DNA of 64,000 bases from Marinicellulosiphila megalodicopiae (GCF_045862395.1 NZ_AP023087.1:868001-932000), one strand, 5' to 3'; counted from the stretch's first letter, positions 44,558 to 54,027 are shown. A program made the numbers and translations. The notes: generated by a model not told the origin, from the letters alone.

Positions 44558-47022
44558 AAATTTAACTGTCCTTGAAACGATAGGGTTTGTTCAAAGTTAC
44601 TACCAATAAATTGTAAAACATCATCGCAGATCGGTTGTATTTGTTTTTCAATGTACCAATCATAGTTTAATGGCGACTTGCTGTAATTAAAAATTTCGGG
44701 TCCATTGAGTGTCATGACATATTCAATTGGGCTGCCGCGCTGGTATTTAGCTTGTTCTGTTAAAGGAAGCTTCAATATTGCCTGTATATGTGGCGGAATC
44801 ATTGCAGTAAATTCGCTTAATGGTTTACGTAAACGTTTTTTAAATAATAACTGGCTGTCTAGCTCTTTATTTTTAAGCTGAATAATTAACGTTTGCAGCA
44901 GTTCTTGTATTTTATCTTGATCCGTAAATACCAAAAAGAATAACTGTCGTTGCATCTTTTGTGCAACTTCTGTCCAATCACTGCGAACAGCCTCTAATCC
45001 TTTAAATATAATATCATCGGCAGTATGTTCGCCATGTTTTAAACCGGCATAGCGTTTTTTACTGCCTTTTTCCATACCACGAATTCTTGGCATGACAAAA
45101 TGCTGATAATGCGCTTCAAATTCTAACTCTAAGTGACTTTGTATTTGGTGGCGTTGTTGTAACGCATCTTGCCAATATTGGTTTAATTCATTTTGTAAGG
45201 ATTGTGCATATTCAGTAATGTCGGCACAAGGCTGACTTAAATGCACAAAAATAGAATCTGTATCCCCATAAATAACCTGTAAGCCTTTTTGTTCAAACCA
45301 ACGTTTACTTTCAGTTAAAATTTGATGACCACGCAATGTTATGGAGCTGGGTAACTGATGATTAAAAAATCGACATCCTGGAGTACCCAAAACACCATAA
45401 AAAGAATTCATAATAATTTTGATAGCTTGAGAGCGAGCAGATAATTTATTTGCTTTTGCATCATCACGCGCAGCCCAAAGTTGAGTAATTAACTCGGGCA
45501 GTATTTGATTGCCTTTATTAAAAACCGCTTGGTTAAATCCTGCGATGTAATTGTGTTTGTCATCAATAATGGTTTCTTGTTGGTCATAGTTAGCCGACAG
45601 TTTTAAATCGTTTTGTGCAACGGCTAACCCTAATGGATCGACTTTAAATGTCTGAATAATACTTGGATAAAGGCTTTTATAATCAAACACTAAAATATTT
45701 TGATACAAACCCGCAATCGAATCAAACACATAACCGCCAGGGCTACCCACACCTTCAGGATCAATTGGTGTATTAGGTGCTACAAATCCTTTGCGATGTA
45801 ATAAAGGTAAATAACGATAATCAAACGCTTCAACGGAGCCGCCTAATCGATTTAATGGCAGTCCTGTTAATTGTTCGCGCTGAAACAAATAACCAAATAA
45901 ATCCGCCTTAATAAAAATTTCCCAAACCAAATCGCAATCTTCAATGTTGTAAGCAATAAAATCATCGGTTTGATCTTCAAATAAACGCACAATTTCTAAA
46001 GCGCGTTGCTCAGGGTGATCAATTAATTTACCTTTTCCTAAAAAGTGATTGGCAACAAAATCTAGCGAGTATTTATTTAGTTGGTAGGTTGTATTTTTTA
46101 AAGCATCAATGCCGTCAACTACCACGCGACCTTCAATGATTAATCGTTTGCTGTCATCGTCACGTCTACTTTGCCAAACAATGGTTTCTTGGTTTCGCCC
46201 AAGATTTAAAGGCACATTAAACTGTTTGGATTTATTTTGTAAAAAATTAAAATCAAAATCCACAACGGACCAGCCAATAATAATATCGGGATTAACCGAT
46301 AAAAAATAAGCCACAAATTCACGTAATAGCTGCGCTTCATCCAAACAAATATGAATGTATTCATCATCAGTTGAAAACTTAGGTGTCGATAAAATAAATA
46401 CATCACGTTGCAAACTTAAATTATTAGGGTACTGATAGCTGGTACAAGCAATCGATAGTAAGCGTTCATCCACAATGGAAGTCTCAATATCTAAAGACAT
46501 CACACAAAACTCAATGTGATCAAAATGATCCACAGATTTTAATTTTGGATTATGAATAACAGAAAAATTAGGATGGGATTTGCTTGGCCTGAACTTATTA
46601 GCAGAAGGTTGTGCTTCATTACATTGAATCATCGCACTTGCGTGAATGAAACGCTCCATTAAATATCGTGACGCAGGATTAACATCAGACTCAAATGTTT
46701 GAATATCAGCAGAGCTTAATGCTTGTCTAGCAAGGTAAATCTGCTTTTGACTATTAAAATAGATGGCGCAAACCGGATTAAAATGAAAGCTTTGTAACTC
46801 AACCGGTTTAATCGACCAGCTTTGTTTGTTGGGTAATACTCGGGAGATAATATCAAAGGCTTGTTGTGAATGTTGCTGCTCAATAAAAAATAAAGGCTTC
46901 TCATCATCGATGATTACTTTGGCCACTTGGTCATGAGTTTTGAAATAAAAGGTTAACACCAATTGCTCGTTAATATCTTGCCAAGATTTTTGCAATAAAA
47001 AACCAGACAGAATATTAGACAA
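44554..47022 (-). CDS. polB: DNA polymerase II (family B)
   Basis: An 822-aa family B polymerase with 3'-5' exonuclease. Exo I is visible as SLDIET, exo II in GWSVVDFDFNFLQ, exo III in YNIEDCDLVWEIF. Polymerase motif A is DYKSLYPSIIQTF, motif B QAIKIIMNSFYGVLG, motif C YGDTDSIF. Its role is translesion and repair synthesis, SOS-induced in E. coli. I see no good LexA box upstream here. Coupled by ATGA to the GspF-like gene downstream. Confidence 0.95.
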   Translation of the reverse strand: MSNILSGFLLQKSWQDINEQLVLTFYFKTHDQVAKVIIDDEKPLFFIEQQHSQQAFDIISRVLPNKQSWSIKPVELQSFHFNPVCAIYFNSQKQIYLARQALSSADIQTFESDVNPASRYLMERFIHASAMIQCNEAQPSANKFRPSKSHPNFSVIHNPKLKSVDHFDHIEFCVMSLDIETSIVDERLLSIACTSYQYPNNLSLQRDVFILSTPKFSTDDEYIHICLDEAQLLREFVAYFLSVNPDIIIGWSVVDFDFNFLQNKSKQFNVPLNLGRNQETIVWQSRRDDDSKRLIIEGRVVVDGIDALKNTTYQLNKYSLDFVANHFLGKGKLIDHPEQRALEIVRLFEDQTDDFIAYNIEDCDLVWEIFIKADLFGYLFQREQLTGLPLNRLGGSVEAFDYRYLPLLHRKGFVAPNTPIDPEGVGSPGGYVFDSIAGLYQNILVFDYKSLYPSIIQTFKVDPLGLAVAQNDLKLSANYDQQETIIDDKHNYIAGFNQAVFNKGNQILPELITQLWAARDDAKANKLSARSQAIKIIMNSFYGVLGTPGCRFFNHQLPSSITLRGHQILTESKRWFEQKGLQVIYGDTDSIFVHLSQPCADITEYAQSLQNELNQYWQDALQQRHQIQSHLELEFEAHYQHFVMPRIRGMEKGSKKRYAGLKHGEHTADDIIFKGLEAVRSDWTEVAQKMQRQLFFLVFTDQDKIQELLQTLIIQLKNKELDSQLLFKKRLRKPLSEFTAMIPPHIQAILKLPLTEQAKYQRGSPIEYVMTLNGPEIFNYSKSPLNYDWYIEKQIQPICDDVLQFIGSNFEQTLSFQGQLNL

Positions 47023-47085
47023 AACACACCTCTATTTTTAAATGGACAAATAAAAACAGATTAACAGAAAAATCATTAACCCATA

Positions 47086-47122
47086 AATAATAAAACCGCA
47101 AAATAACGAATTATTTGCGGTT
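47086..47122 (-). terminator. Probable terminator of lexA
   Basis: On the minus strand AACCGCAAATAAT pairs imperfectly with TTATTTTGCGGTT and is followed by TTTATTATTTAT. It lies about 340 bases beyond the lexA stop, after the repeat copies. Confidence 0.5.
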
Positions 47123-47293
47123 AAGTAACATCTTGTAGCTGAGCCTATTGTAGCTGAGCCTAAGCGAATTCAGTTTATTTTGCTACTAATTTTAATTGTC
47201 ATTAAATTTGTGCAGTTCGAGCCAAGAAATGTGAGTTTGCCTCTAAGTTAAGTAGTCTGTAAATACTTAGTATCTCCACCAATTCAGCTTGCG

Positions 47294-47453
47294 CCAAACT
47301 TTGTACAGGGCAAGGCTAAAAAATGTGAGTTTAAGTGTAAATACTCAGCACATCCTATGTTTCGCCTTGAGGGCCGACTATTCGTCGTTAAAGCTTGTTC
47401 CAGACAAGTTTTTAATCATTTTTTAAACGCAGTAATGTGCAAAGTTTGGTGTG
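47294..47453 (+). repeat. Dispersed repeat, copy A
   Basis: About 160 bases closely matching the reverse complement of 52506-52663; roughly four of five bases agree by eye. Shared blocks include AAATGTGAGTTT, GTGTAAATACTCAG, ACATCCT, GGCCGACTAT and CGTCGTTAAAG. A shorter degenerate copy lies just upstream at about 47211-47273. No ORF. Confidence 0.8.
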
Positions 47454-47459
47454 ATCTGG

Positions 47460-48059
47460 TTAGACTTGGCGTCTGATAACGCCTACATACACCCCTTCCA
47501 CTTCAAAATGGCAAGAAGTTGTATCCACTTCAATCACATTAAACTCTTCGTTTTCTGGGTGCAGATATATCACATTGCCCTTACGTTCGTAGCGCTTAAC
47601 CGTTACATCTTCATCAATACGCGCAATCACAATATCACCATTTCGAATGCGATCGGTTTTATGTACACCAATCAAATCATCTTCATAAATGCCAATATCT
47701 TTCATGCTCATACCCTGTACACGCAACAAGTAATCGGCGCTTGGGTAAAACATATTACCGGGCAAATTCAAATACTCATCAATATGCTCAGTGGCCAGAA
47801 TAGGCGAACCTGCTGCCACACTACCAACAATCGGCAAGCCTTTATCTTTTTCAACAATCTTAATACCACGGCTAGCGCCCGGTAAAATCTCAATTGCTCC
47901 CTTACGCGCAAGGGCTTTAATGTGTTCCTCTGCGGCATTAGGAGACTTAAAACCTAAAGTCGTCGCAAGCTCAGCGCGAGTAGGAGGAAAACCGGTTTCT
48001 TCAATACTGGATTTAATTAAATCCAAAACCTGCTGTTGACGAGTAGTAAGTTTGATCAT
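47460..48059 (-). CDS. lexA: SOS repressor LexA
   Basis: A 199-aa transcription repressor/self-cleaving protease. The start at 48059 gives MIKLTTRQQQVLDLI; the frame runs 23 codons further but through the operator. A winged-helix DNA-binding domain (residues 1-65) is followed by the cleavage site A83-G84 (VAAGSP), catalytic Ser118 (GMSMKD) and Lys155 (VTVKRY). Two LexA boxes lie immediately upstream, so it is autoregulated. Confidence 0.97.
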   Translation of the reverse strand: MIKLTTRQQQVLDLIKSSIEETGFPPTRAELATTLGFKSPNAAEEHIKALARKGAIEILPGASRGIKIVEKDKGLPIVGSVAAGSPILATEHIDEYLNLPGNMFYPSADYLLRVQGMSMKDIGIYEDDLIGVHKTDRIRNGDIVIARIDEDVTVKRYERKGNVIYLHPENEEFNVIEVDTTSCHFEVEGVYVGVIRRQV

Positions 48060-48074
48060 AAAAGCTCCAAAAGA

Positions 48075-48090
48075 CTGTGAGTATATACAT
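48075..48090. promoter_or_regulatory. LexA (SOS) box 1
   Basis: CTGTGAGTATATACAT: CTG-N10-CAT, close to CTGTATATATATACAG. It lies 16 bases upstream of the lexA start. Confidence 0.85.
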
Positions 48091-48092
48091 TG

Positions 48093-48108
48093 ATGTAAGT
48101 ATATACAG
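48093..48108. promoter_or_regulatory. LexA (SOS) box 2
   Basis: ATGTAAGTATATACAG: ATG-N10-CAG, spaced 18 bases from box 1, the double-operator arrangement seen at lexA in E. coli. Confidence 0.83.
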
Positions 48109-48666
48109 TAATCTGGTGATGTAAACATAGGATTTGAGTTTGTTGCTGGTTAAGTGTGTGCCACATTATAGTTTGGCCACCTGCTCAAACTATGGTGTGG
48201 ATAAACAACAAGTTTGGCCAAATGAGTCTGAGTGTGAAATTCATAGTTTTAAGAAATAGTAATTTCTTTGAAGTTGAATGTTTGTTAATTGGGTTAGTTG
48301 CTAGCTCAACATTTTATTTTGATTAACAATTACAATCCTGTCCGAAAAAGGCCATCGATTTTCGGACAAATTTAATTTTTACAACTCACTAAAAGCCTTG
48401 ATATTAAAGGCTATTAATTAAAAATGTTTAAGGGTGGGTGTTTGGATTTTCTTAAAAATACATCAAGCTTCTAATTTGGAAGTAGGGTTGATAAGCTCTA
48501 GAAATATCTTATAAATTTAAATGAGTGTCTCTTTTAAATTTGTCATGAGCAGCTACCCAATATTTACGTTGTGGAGCATAAAAAGTATAATCACGGCATT
48601 TACTCAATCCTTACCCAACTCTTACCTAATCCATCAATTTCTGCATATCTGGTATAAAATAAAATT

Positions 48667-49605
48667 ATGAAAAAAAATAAAAAAGTACAAAAGCGATTTA
48701 CAGGCCGAGGCCCAATTGCACGAAAGTTGATTGAATCAGCAGCAACACAATTAAAAAACAAAATTACCCACATCCAACAATGGCAAGAAGGGAAGTTTAC
48801 TGCAGAGCAATATCAAAAAAGCATCGTCAGCGAAAAACAACTAAGCGATTTAGATCCATTGCATGCCTTGTATATGTATGCCCAAAACCAACTTTCTGTA
48901 CTCATTGAGCAAGTTGGTCAATTTCCATCACTTGAAAAATTAACAGCCCCCTACGCTCATGCCGTTGATGAATATTTACCATCAGGGCCACCTAGTAGCC
49001 CCATCACAAAATCTTATTTTACATGCTGGGGTGCGTTTGACTTAAGTACACAGGGGGCAAAAAAAGAAACGTTATGCACCGTCGCTACGGATTTTTGTAA
49101 ATTTATCAATGCCGATAACAGCTATATTGATATTTTTGAGAAAATGCAATCATCATCAATGGGGATTTATAAACATTTAGGACAATCAGGCAAGTTCATT
49201 AATTTAAAAGAATTAGTCACCAATAAAGAAATCAAAGTAATTTGCCCTTCAGGTTATAATGGTCGATCAGGTGAAATTTGGCTGGCTCGAATTTTCCCAG
49301 CGTTATTTGATCATATTGATTACAGTGTTGTTTTTACCACCCCTTATGTACTTGGAAATCAGAATCAAGACGATCATCAAGTCGAAAAAAATTGGTTAGA
49401 TTTTTTTGAAAGAAATATGAAAAACACTAAACAAAAACAAAGTGTTGCGTCTTATAATGAAATCATGAAATATGGTTTAAGCACTAATTATTGGAATGAA
49501 TACATATTTCTCGCTTATAAAAATTTCCAACCCAACGTGGTTTTTCTTGAAGGAATGCCTGATATAAAATCCAGCCTGCCGTTACATGAATTGGCGCGTG
49601 ATTAA
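48667..49605 (+). CDS. Unrecognised 312-aa protein
   Basis: No family recognised. The N-terminus is very basic (KKNKKVQKRF), the rest soluble with mixed helices and strands. Notable strings are ICPSGYNGRSGEIWLARIFP, DYSVVFTTPYVLG, YWNEYIFLAYKNF and VVFLEGMPDIKSSLPLHEL near the C-terminus. No TM helix or signal peptide. It lies alone between lexA and hsdR at the start of the accessory region, with long intergenic regions on both sides. A defence or phage-related role would be only a guess from its location. Confidence 0.65.
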   Translation: MKKNKKVQKRFTGRGPIARKLIESAATQLKNKITHIQQWQEGKFTAEQYQKSIVSEKQLSDLDPLHALYMYAQNQLSVLIEQVGQFPSLEKLTAPYAHAVDEYLPSGPPSSPITKSYFTCWGAFDLSTQGAKKETLCTVATDFCKFINADNSYIDIFEKMQSSSMGIYKHLGQSGKFINLKELVTNKEIKVICPSGYNGRSGEIWLARIFPALFDHIDYSVVFTTPYVLGNQNQDDHQVEKNWLDFFERNMKNTKQKQSVASYNEIMKYGLSTNYWNEYIFLAYKNFQPNVVFLEGMPDIKSSLPLHELARD

Positions 49606-50067
49606 TCAGTATTCAATAATTAAAAAAGCTTACTCAAATCCGTGAGTAAGCAAACTCCTAAAAGAAATAAGCCTTAGCATTTAATTTCAATGGCCAATAA
49701 TACGAAGCAGTGCCATTTCTGCATTCCAGTCCAAATTTACAAAATTAAATCAATTCGAGTTTTAAGCTAAATATCATATCTAAATTAATACTCTAAAGAG
49801 TGTGTCCTTGTTGTCCTTGTTGTCCTTGTTGTCCTTGTTGTCCTTGTTGTCCTTGTTGTGTCGGTGTGGAATTTTGGGCCCGACACTGATATTTTTTGCT
49901 GAAAAAGTGGATGTTTTTAGGATTTTTTAAAGTTTGCGAGATTACAATTAGTCCTCTTACACGCAACTATCACCAGCAACAAAATCAAGCTTTCACCAAT
50001 ACTTCATCAAATCCACATATATGATATAGTCGACGCACTTTTTACATGATCTTGCGGCTTTATTAAA
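49606..50067. other. Intergenic region upstream of hsdR
   Basis: 462 bases without a gene. It contains a nine-base-pair hairpin GCTTACTCA/TGAGTAAGC (49628-49651) whose T-run lies on the minus strand, the TCCTTGTTG tandem array (49805-49858), and an A/T-rich stretch before hsdR with TATGAT-like hexamers near 50020. No clear -35. Confidence 0.6.
49805..49858. repeat. Six tandem copies of a 9-base unit TCCTTGTTG
   Basis: Six perfect contiguous copies followed by a partial TG-TCGG end. The unit is nine bases (three codons) but no ORF spans it. Such arrays change copy number by slippage. Confidence 0.95.
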
Positions 50068-52485
50068 ATGGATAAAAAACAGCTTTCTGAATCGGACATC
50101 ATTTCTAAATTCATCATGCCTTCGGTCGAATCCTCAGGTTGGGACTCTATGAATCAAATCAGGCAAGAAGTGTCTTTGCGTGACGGTAAGGTGATTGTGC
50201 GCGGTCAAATTGGTATGCGCCAAACTGTAAAGTCTGCAGATATTGTGCTTTATCATAAGCCTAATATGCCTTTGGCGGTGATTGAAGCAAAAGCGAATAA
50301 ACACGAGATGGGTAAAGGCATTCAGCAAGCATTAGATTATGCGCGTTTATTAGATGTCCCATTTGTATTTTCATCGAATGGAGACGGCTTTATTTTTCAT
50401 GATAAAACCGCGTTAAAAGGTGAGCCTATTGAGCGTGAGATTACTTTAGACGAGTTCCCGTCGCCTCAAACCCTTTGGCAAAAATATTGTGTGTATAAAG
50501 GTTATACCCAGCAACAATTGCCAATAATTACACAAAATTATTATGATGACGGTTCAGGCAAAGCGCCGCGTTATTATCAACTTCAAGCCATTAATAAAAC
50601 CATTGAAGCAATCAGTTCAGGCCAGAATCGCGCATTGTTGGTAATGGCAACTGGCACAGGTAAAACATACACAGCATTTCAAATCATTTGGCGATTATGG
50701 AAGTCTCGCGCTAAAAAACGTATTTTATTTTTGGCGGATCGAAATATTTTAGTGGATCAAACTAAAAATAATGACTTCCAACCTTTTGGCACCGCCATGA
50801 CAAAAATCACGGGTCGTACTGTTGATCCTGCTTATGAAATTCATTTAGCTTTATACCAAGCTTTAACTGGCCCTGAAGAATATCAAAAAGCATTTAAACA
50901 AGTTGATCGTGATTTTTTTGATTTAATTATAATTGATGAGTGTCATAGAGGAAGTGCCAGTGAAGACAGTGCGTGGCGTGAAATTTTAGAATATTTTTCA
51001 TCTGCCTCGCAAATTGGTTTAACCGCTACACCCAAAGAGACAGACGAAGTATCCAATATCGATTATTTTGGCAAACCTGTTTATACCTACTCATTAAAAG
51101 AAGGCATCGAAGACGGATTTTTAGCGCCTTATAAAGTCGTGCGTGTTGATTTAGATATTGATTTACAAGGCTGGCGCCCAACCAAAGGTATGATTGATAA
51201 AAACGGCGAAGAAATTGTTGATCGTATCTATAACCAAAAAGATTTTGATCGCACCATGGTGATTGATGAACGAACACATTTGGTAGCAAAAACCATTACC
51301 GCGTATTTAAAACGTACAGACCCAATGGCAAAAACCATTGTGTTTTGTAATGACATCGATCACGCCGAACGTATGCGTCGAGAGTTAGTGAATTTAAATC
51401 CAGAGCAAGTACAAAAAAACGAAAAGTATGTAATGAAAATTACAGGCGACGACGAATTAGGCAAAGCGCAATTAGATAATTTTATTAATCCCAAAAAAGC
51501 TTACCCAGTCATTGCCACAACATCAGAATTAATGACAACAGGTGTAGATGCCAAAACCTGTAAGTTAGTCGTGTTAGATCAAAACATACAATCCATGACT
51601 AAATTTAAACAAATTATAGGTCGGGGTACGCGTATTGATGATCGATACAATAAATTGTGGTTCACCATTTTAGATTTTAAAAAAGCCACTGAATTATTTG
51701 CCGATGAGCGTTTTGATGGGATTCCTGAGCAAGTATTAGTTGTCGATCCAGAAGATGTGATTGACACCGAAAACACAGATTTTGATGACGCGTTAGATGA
51801 AATACAGTCTGTTGATTCTGATGAGCAAGACACTCAAAAAACAGACGATATTCTAATTTCAAGCGATCCAATTGGTGGAAGCACCGATGAAACCAATGAA
51901 GAGAGTCGTTGGGTAAAATATCGAGTATCAGGCATTCAAGTTAATAAAATAGCCGAGCGTGTTCAATACTATGACACCGACGGAAAGTTAGTCACCGAAT
52001 CATTTAAAGACTACACCAAAGGTTGCATCAAAAAGCAATACGCATCATTAGATGACTTTGTTAAAAACTGGCAATCTGCAGATCGTAAACAAGCCATCAT
52101 TAAAGAATTAGAAAACCAAGGTGTTATCTGGAAAGCACTAGAAGATGACGTCAGTAAAGAGCTCGATCCCTTTGATTTAATTTGCCACGTAGCTTTTGAT
52201 CAACCTGCATTAACTCGTCGTGAGCGTGCCGACAACGTTAAAAAGCGTAATTACTTTTCTAAATATTCAGAACAAGCTCAGCATGTTTTAAATAATTTAT
52301 TAGAAAAATACGCAGACGTTGGCGTACAAGAAATCGAATCAAACAACGTATTAAAAGTGACCCCATTTAGAGAGATGGGACGCCCACTTGAAATCGTCAA
52401 GCAAGCATTTGGCGGTAAACAACAATACGACGACGCCATCAGCGATTTAGAGCAAGCTTTATATAGCCAAGATAAAACAGGTTAA
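50068..52485 (+). CDS. hsdR: Type I restriction endonuclease subunit R (HsdR)
   Basis: An 805-aa ATP-dependent translocase/nuclease. The N-terminal nuclease domain has the ADIVLYHK ... VIEAKANK (D...ExK) signature and QQALDYA. The helicase has Walker A MATGTGKT (residues 193-200), DECH (290-293), GLTATPKE and IIGRGTRID. It resembles the EcoEI-type R family, with a C-terminal domain from about residue 620. It cuts unmodified DNA in complex with HsdM and HsdS, encoded 1.5-5.4 kb downstream. The ribosome binding site is weak. Confidence 0.93.
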   Translation: MDKKQLSESDIISKFIMPSVESSGWDSMNQIRQEVSLRDGKVIVRGQIGMRQTVKSADIVLYHKPNMPLAVIEAKANKHEMGKGIQQALDYARLLDVPFVFSSNGDGFIFHDKTALKGEPIEREITLDEFPSPQTLWQKYCVYKGYTQQQLPIITQNYYDDGSGKAPRYYQLQAINKTIEAISSGQNRALLVMATGTGKTYTAFQIIWRLWKSRAKKRILFLADRNILVDQTKNNDFQPFGTAMTKITGRTVDPAYEIHLALYQALTGPEEYQKAFKQVDRDFFDLIIIDECHRGSASEDSAWREILEYFSSASQIGLTATPKETDEVSNIDYFGKPVYTYSLKEGIEDGFLAPYKVVRVDLDIDLQGWRPTKGMIDKNGEEIVDRIYNQKDFDRTMVIDERTHLVAKTITAYLKRTDPMAKTIVFCNDIDHAERMRRELVNLNPEQVQKNEKYVMKITGDDELGKAQLDNFINPKKAYPVIATTSELMTTGVDAKTCKLVVLDQNIQSMTKFKQIIGRGTRIDDRYNKLWFTILDFKKATELFADERFDGIPEQVLVVDPEDVIDTENTDFDDALDEIQSVDSDEQDTQKTDDILISSDPIGGSTDETNEESRWVKYRVSGIQVNKIAERVQYYDTDGKLVTESFKDYTKGCIKKQYASLDDFVKNWQSADRKQAIIKELENQGVIWKALEDDVSKELDPFDLICHVAFDQPALTRRERADNVKKRNYFSKYSEQAQHVLNNLLEKYADVGVQEIESNNVLKVTPFREMGRPLEIVKQAFGGKQQYDDAISDLEQALYSQDKTG

Positions 52486-52818
52486 TTTTGAGTAACTATC
52501 CAACTCACGCTAAAATTTGCACTGTTCTGCGTTGAAAAATGATCAAAAGTTTGTCAGGAACAAACTTTAACGACGGATAGTCGGCCTGAAAGGCGAAGTA
52601 CAGGATGTACTGAGTATTTACACTTGTAAACTCACATTTTTCGCCTTGCTCAGCACAAATTTGAACGCAATCTAAACAGTTTCGGATTGGGCTGAATAGT
52701 TAAATTTTGACTTAAGCGTGGTTATAAATGTACCATGCGTTAATTTTATGACATATGGAGTTGTTGATTTGCTCTATATGTTATTTTTTTGATATTTGAA
52801 TGGTGCTTAGGTCAGTAT
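52486..52818. other. Intergenic region hsdR / fic containing dispersed repeat copy B
   Basis: 333 bases without a gene. The repeat copy at 52506-52663 fills half of it. The remainder is A/T-rich and should hold the fic promoter; TTGTTG-type hexamers near 52761 lack a clear partner. Confidence 0.6.
52506..52663 (-). repeat. Dispersed repeat, copy B (inverted relative to copy A)
   Basis: The reverse complement closely matches 47294-47453 over its whole length, with shared blocks AAATGTGAGTTT, GTGTAAATACTCAG and CGTCGTTAAAG. It encodes no ORF and sits in the gap that splits hsdR from the rest of the RM operon. Confidence 0.85.
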
Positions 52819-53973
52819 ATGTCACAAAACAATCAAACAAGAAGTGGGAGCTTCAGAAAGGTATCGGCAGGTTACACCGCTTTTTTCCCCAGTCATCTAC
52901 CACCAGAACCTTCAATTGAGTTAAGTGAAGCTTTGCAGTTACAGCTATCACAAGCCGACAGAGCCGTAGGCGCTTTAAACATGGTGTTAAGTGTGTTGCC
53001 TAACCCCGAGTTATTAACAGGCATGTTGATTCAAAAAGAAGCGTTGTTAAGCTCGCAAATTGAAGGCACACAAAGCTCATTAGTTGACGTACTGGGCGCA
53101 GAAGAACAAAACGAACCCACAAAAGATGTAGGCGAAGTTTTAAATTATGTAAAAGCCGCGCGCCACGGATTAAACCGATTAAAAAAAGACGACATGCCTT
53201 TGTGTTTACGCATCATCAAAGAAATGCACGAAATACTTATGCAAGACGTGCGCGGCGGTATGGCCAATTTAACCCCAGGTGAATTTCGCACCATGCAAAA
53301 CTGGATAGGCGGAAGCAAACCCAGTAACGCACGTTACGTACCGCCACCAGCTACCGAGTTATTAGAATACTTAGGCCAGTTTGAAAAATACCTAAATGAT
53401 TCGCCTCAATTACCGCCATTAATTCAATGCGCATTAATCCATTATCAATTTGAAACATTGCATCCATTTAACGACGGCAATGGGCGCGTAGGTCGATTAT
53501 TAATCACCCTGTATTTAGTGAGTCAAAACATACTAGAGCAACCGGTTTTGTACCTAAGTGCATACTTAAAAATCAGACAACAAGAATATTATGACCGCCT
53601 ACAACAAGTAAGAGTTGAAGGCAGTTACGAAAAATGGATTGCGTTCTTTCTAGAGGGCATCGAAGCGGTGTCGCACATGGTGGTAGAAACCACCAAACAA
53701 GTACAAAAAATAGAACGCGACGACACAGACAAAATGATCGCCCAAGGCGCAGGCAGCGAAGGGGTGAACGTCATACGATTTTTATTACAACAACCCATCG
53801 TACAAGTCAGCGACATTGAAAAACACATTGGTAAATCCAGAGGCACCGCCACAAAATTAATCAACATTGCCGAACAACTTGGCATTATTGAACAAATTAG
53901 CAAAGGCAAACGAAACCGTAAATATATCTACAAACAGTACGTCGATATTTTGTCCGAAGGCTGTGAGTTATAA
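52819..53973 (+). CDS. Fic-domain protein (putative AMP-transferase) with C-terminal HTH
   Basis: A 384-aa protein. Start at ATG 52819 has AGG at ribosome-binding distance; ten codons upstream are open from a TTG. The Fic motif HPFNDGNGRVGR is intact (H215), and an N-terminal inhibitory motif S/T-xxx-E-G (SSQIEG, residues 78-83) marks a self-inhibited class II Fic protein. A C-terminal winged-helix-like region (VSDIEKHIGKSRGTATKLIN) follows. Fic genes are common passengers in type I RM operons. Target protein unknown. Confidence 0.9.
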   Translation: MSQNNQTRSGSFRKVSAGYTAFFPSHLPPEPSIELSEALQLQLSQADRAVGALNMVLSVLPNPELLTGMLIQKEALLSSQIEGTQSSLVDVLGAEEQNEPTKDVGEVLNYVKAARHGLNRLKKDDMPLCLRIIKEMHEILMQDVRGGMANLTPGEFRTMQNWIGGSKPSNARYVPPPATELLEYLGQFEKYLNDSPQLPPLIQCALIHYQFETLHPFNDGNGRVGRLLITLYLVSQNILEQPVLYLSAYLKIRQQEYYDRLQQVRVEGSYEKWIAFFLEGIEAVSHMVVETTKQVQKIERDDTDKMIAQGAGSEGVNVIRFLLQQPIVQVSDIEKHIGKSRGTATKLINIAEQLGIIEQISKGKRNRKYIYKQYVDILSEGCEL

Positions 53974-54027
53974 CCATCGTTTACCCATTTAAATACACAC
54001 AAATTTATAACAATTAAAGAGAAAAAT

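Larger units (their letters stand above)
47023..47459. other. Repeat-rich intergenic region between polB and lexA
   Basis: 437 bases without a gene. It holds the lexA terminator hairpin, two tandem copies of a 15-base unit TTGTAGCTGAGCCTA (47133-47162), a degenerate partial copy of a dispersed repeat (about 47211-47273) and a full copy (about 47294-47453). Confidence 0.75.
48060..48666. other. Intergenic region lexA / 312-aa gene with two strong hairpins
   Basis: 607 bases without a convincing gene. Beyond the SOS boxes it contains an imperfect 14-base-pair hairpin (48162-48199, CACATTATAGTTTG and its near-complement) and a perfect 10-base-pair hairpin (TGTCCGAAAA 48339-48348 with 48359-48368). 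Neither has a T-run on either side, so they do not look like terminators. Confidence 0.6.

Noticed and set aside
47023..47120. SOS box for polB
   Set aside because: No CTG-N10-CAG sequence close to consensus in the region before polB.
49805..49858. Possible CRISPR array
   Set aside because: The 9-bp units are contiguous with no spacers, and no cas genes are present.
47294..52663. Composite transposon bounded by the inverted dispersed repeats
   Set aside because: The enclosed segment includes core gene lexA, and no transposase or target duplication is visible.
52789..52818. Longer Fic N-terminus from TTG 52789
   Set aside because: No ribosome site for TTG; ATG 52819 has AGG at correct spacing.
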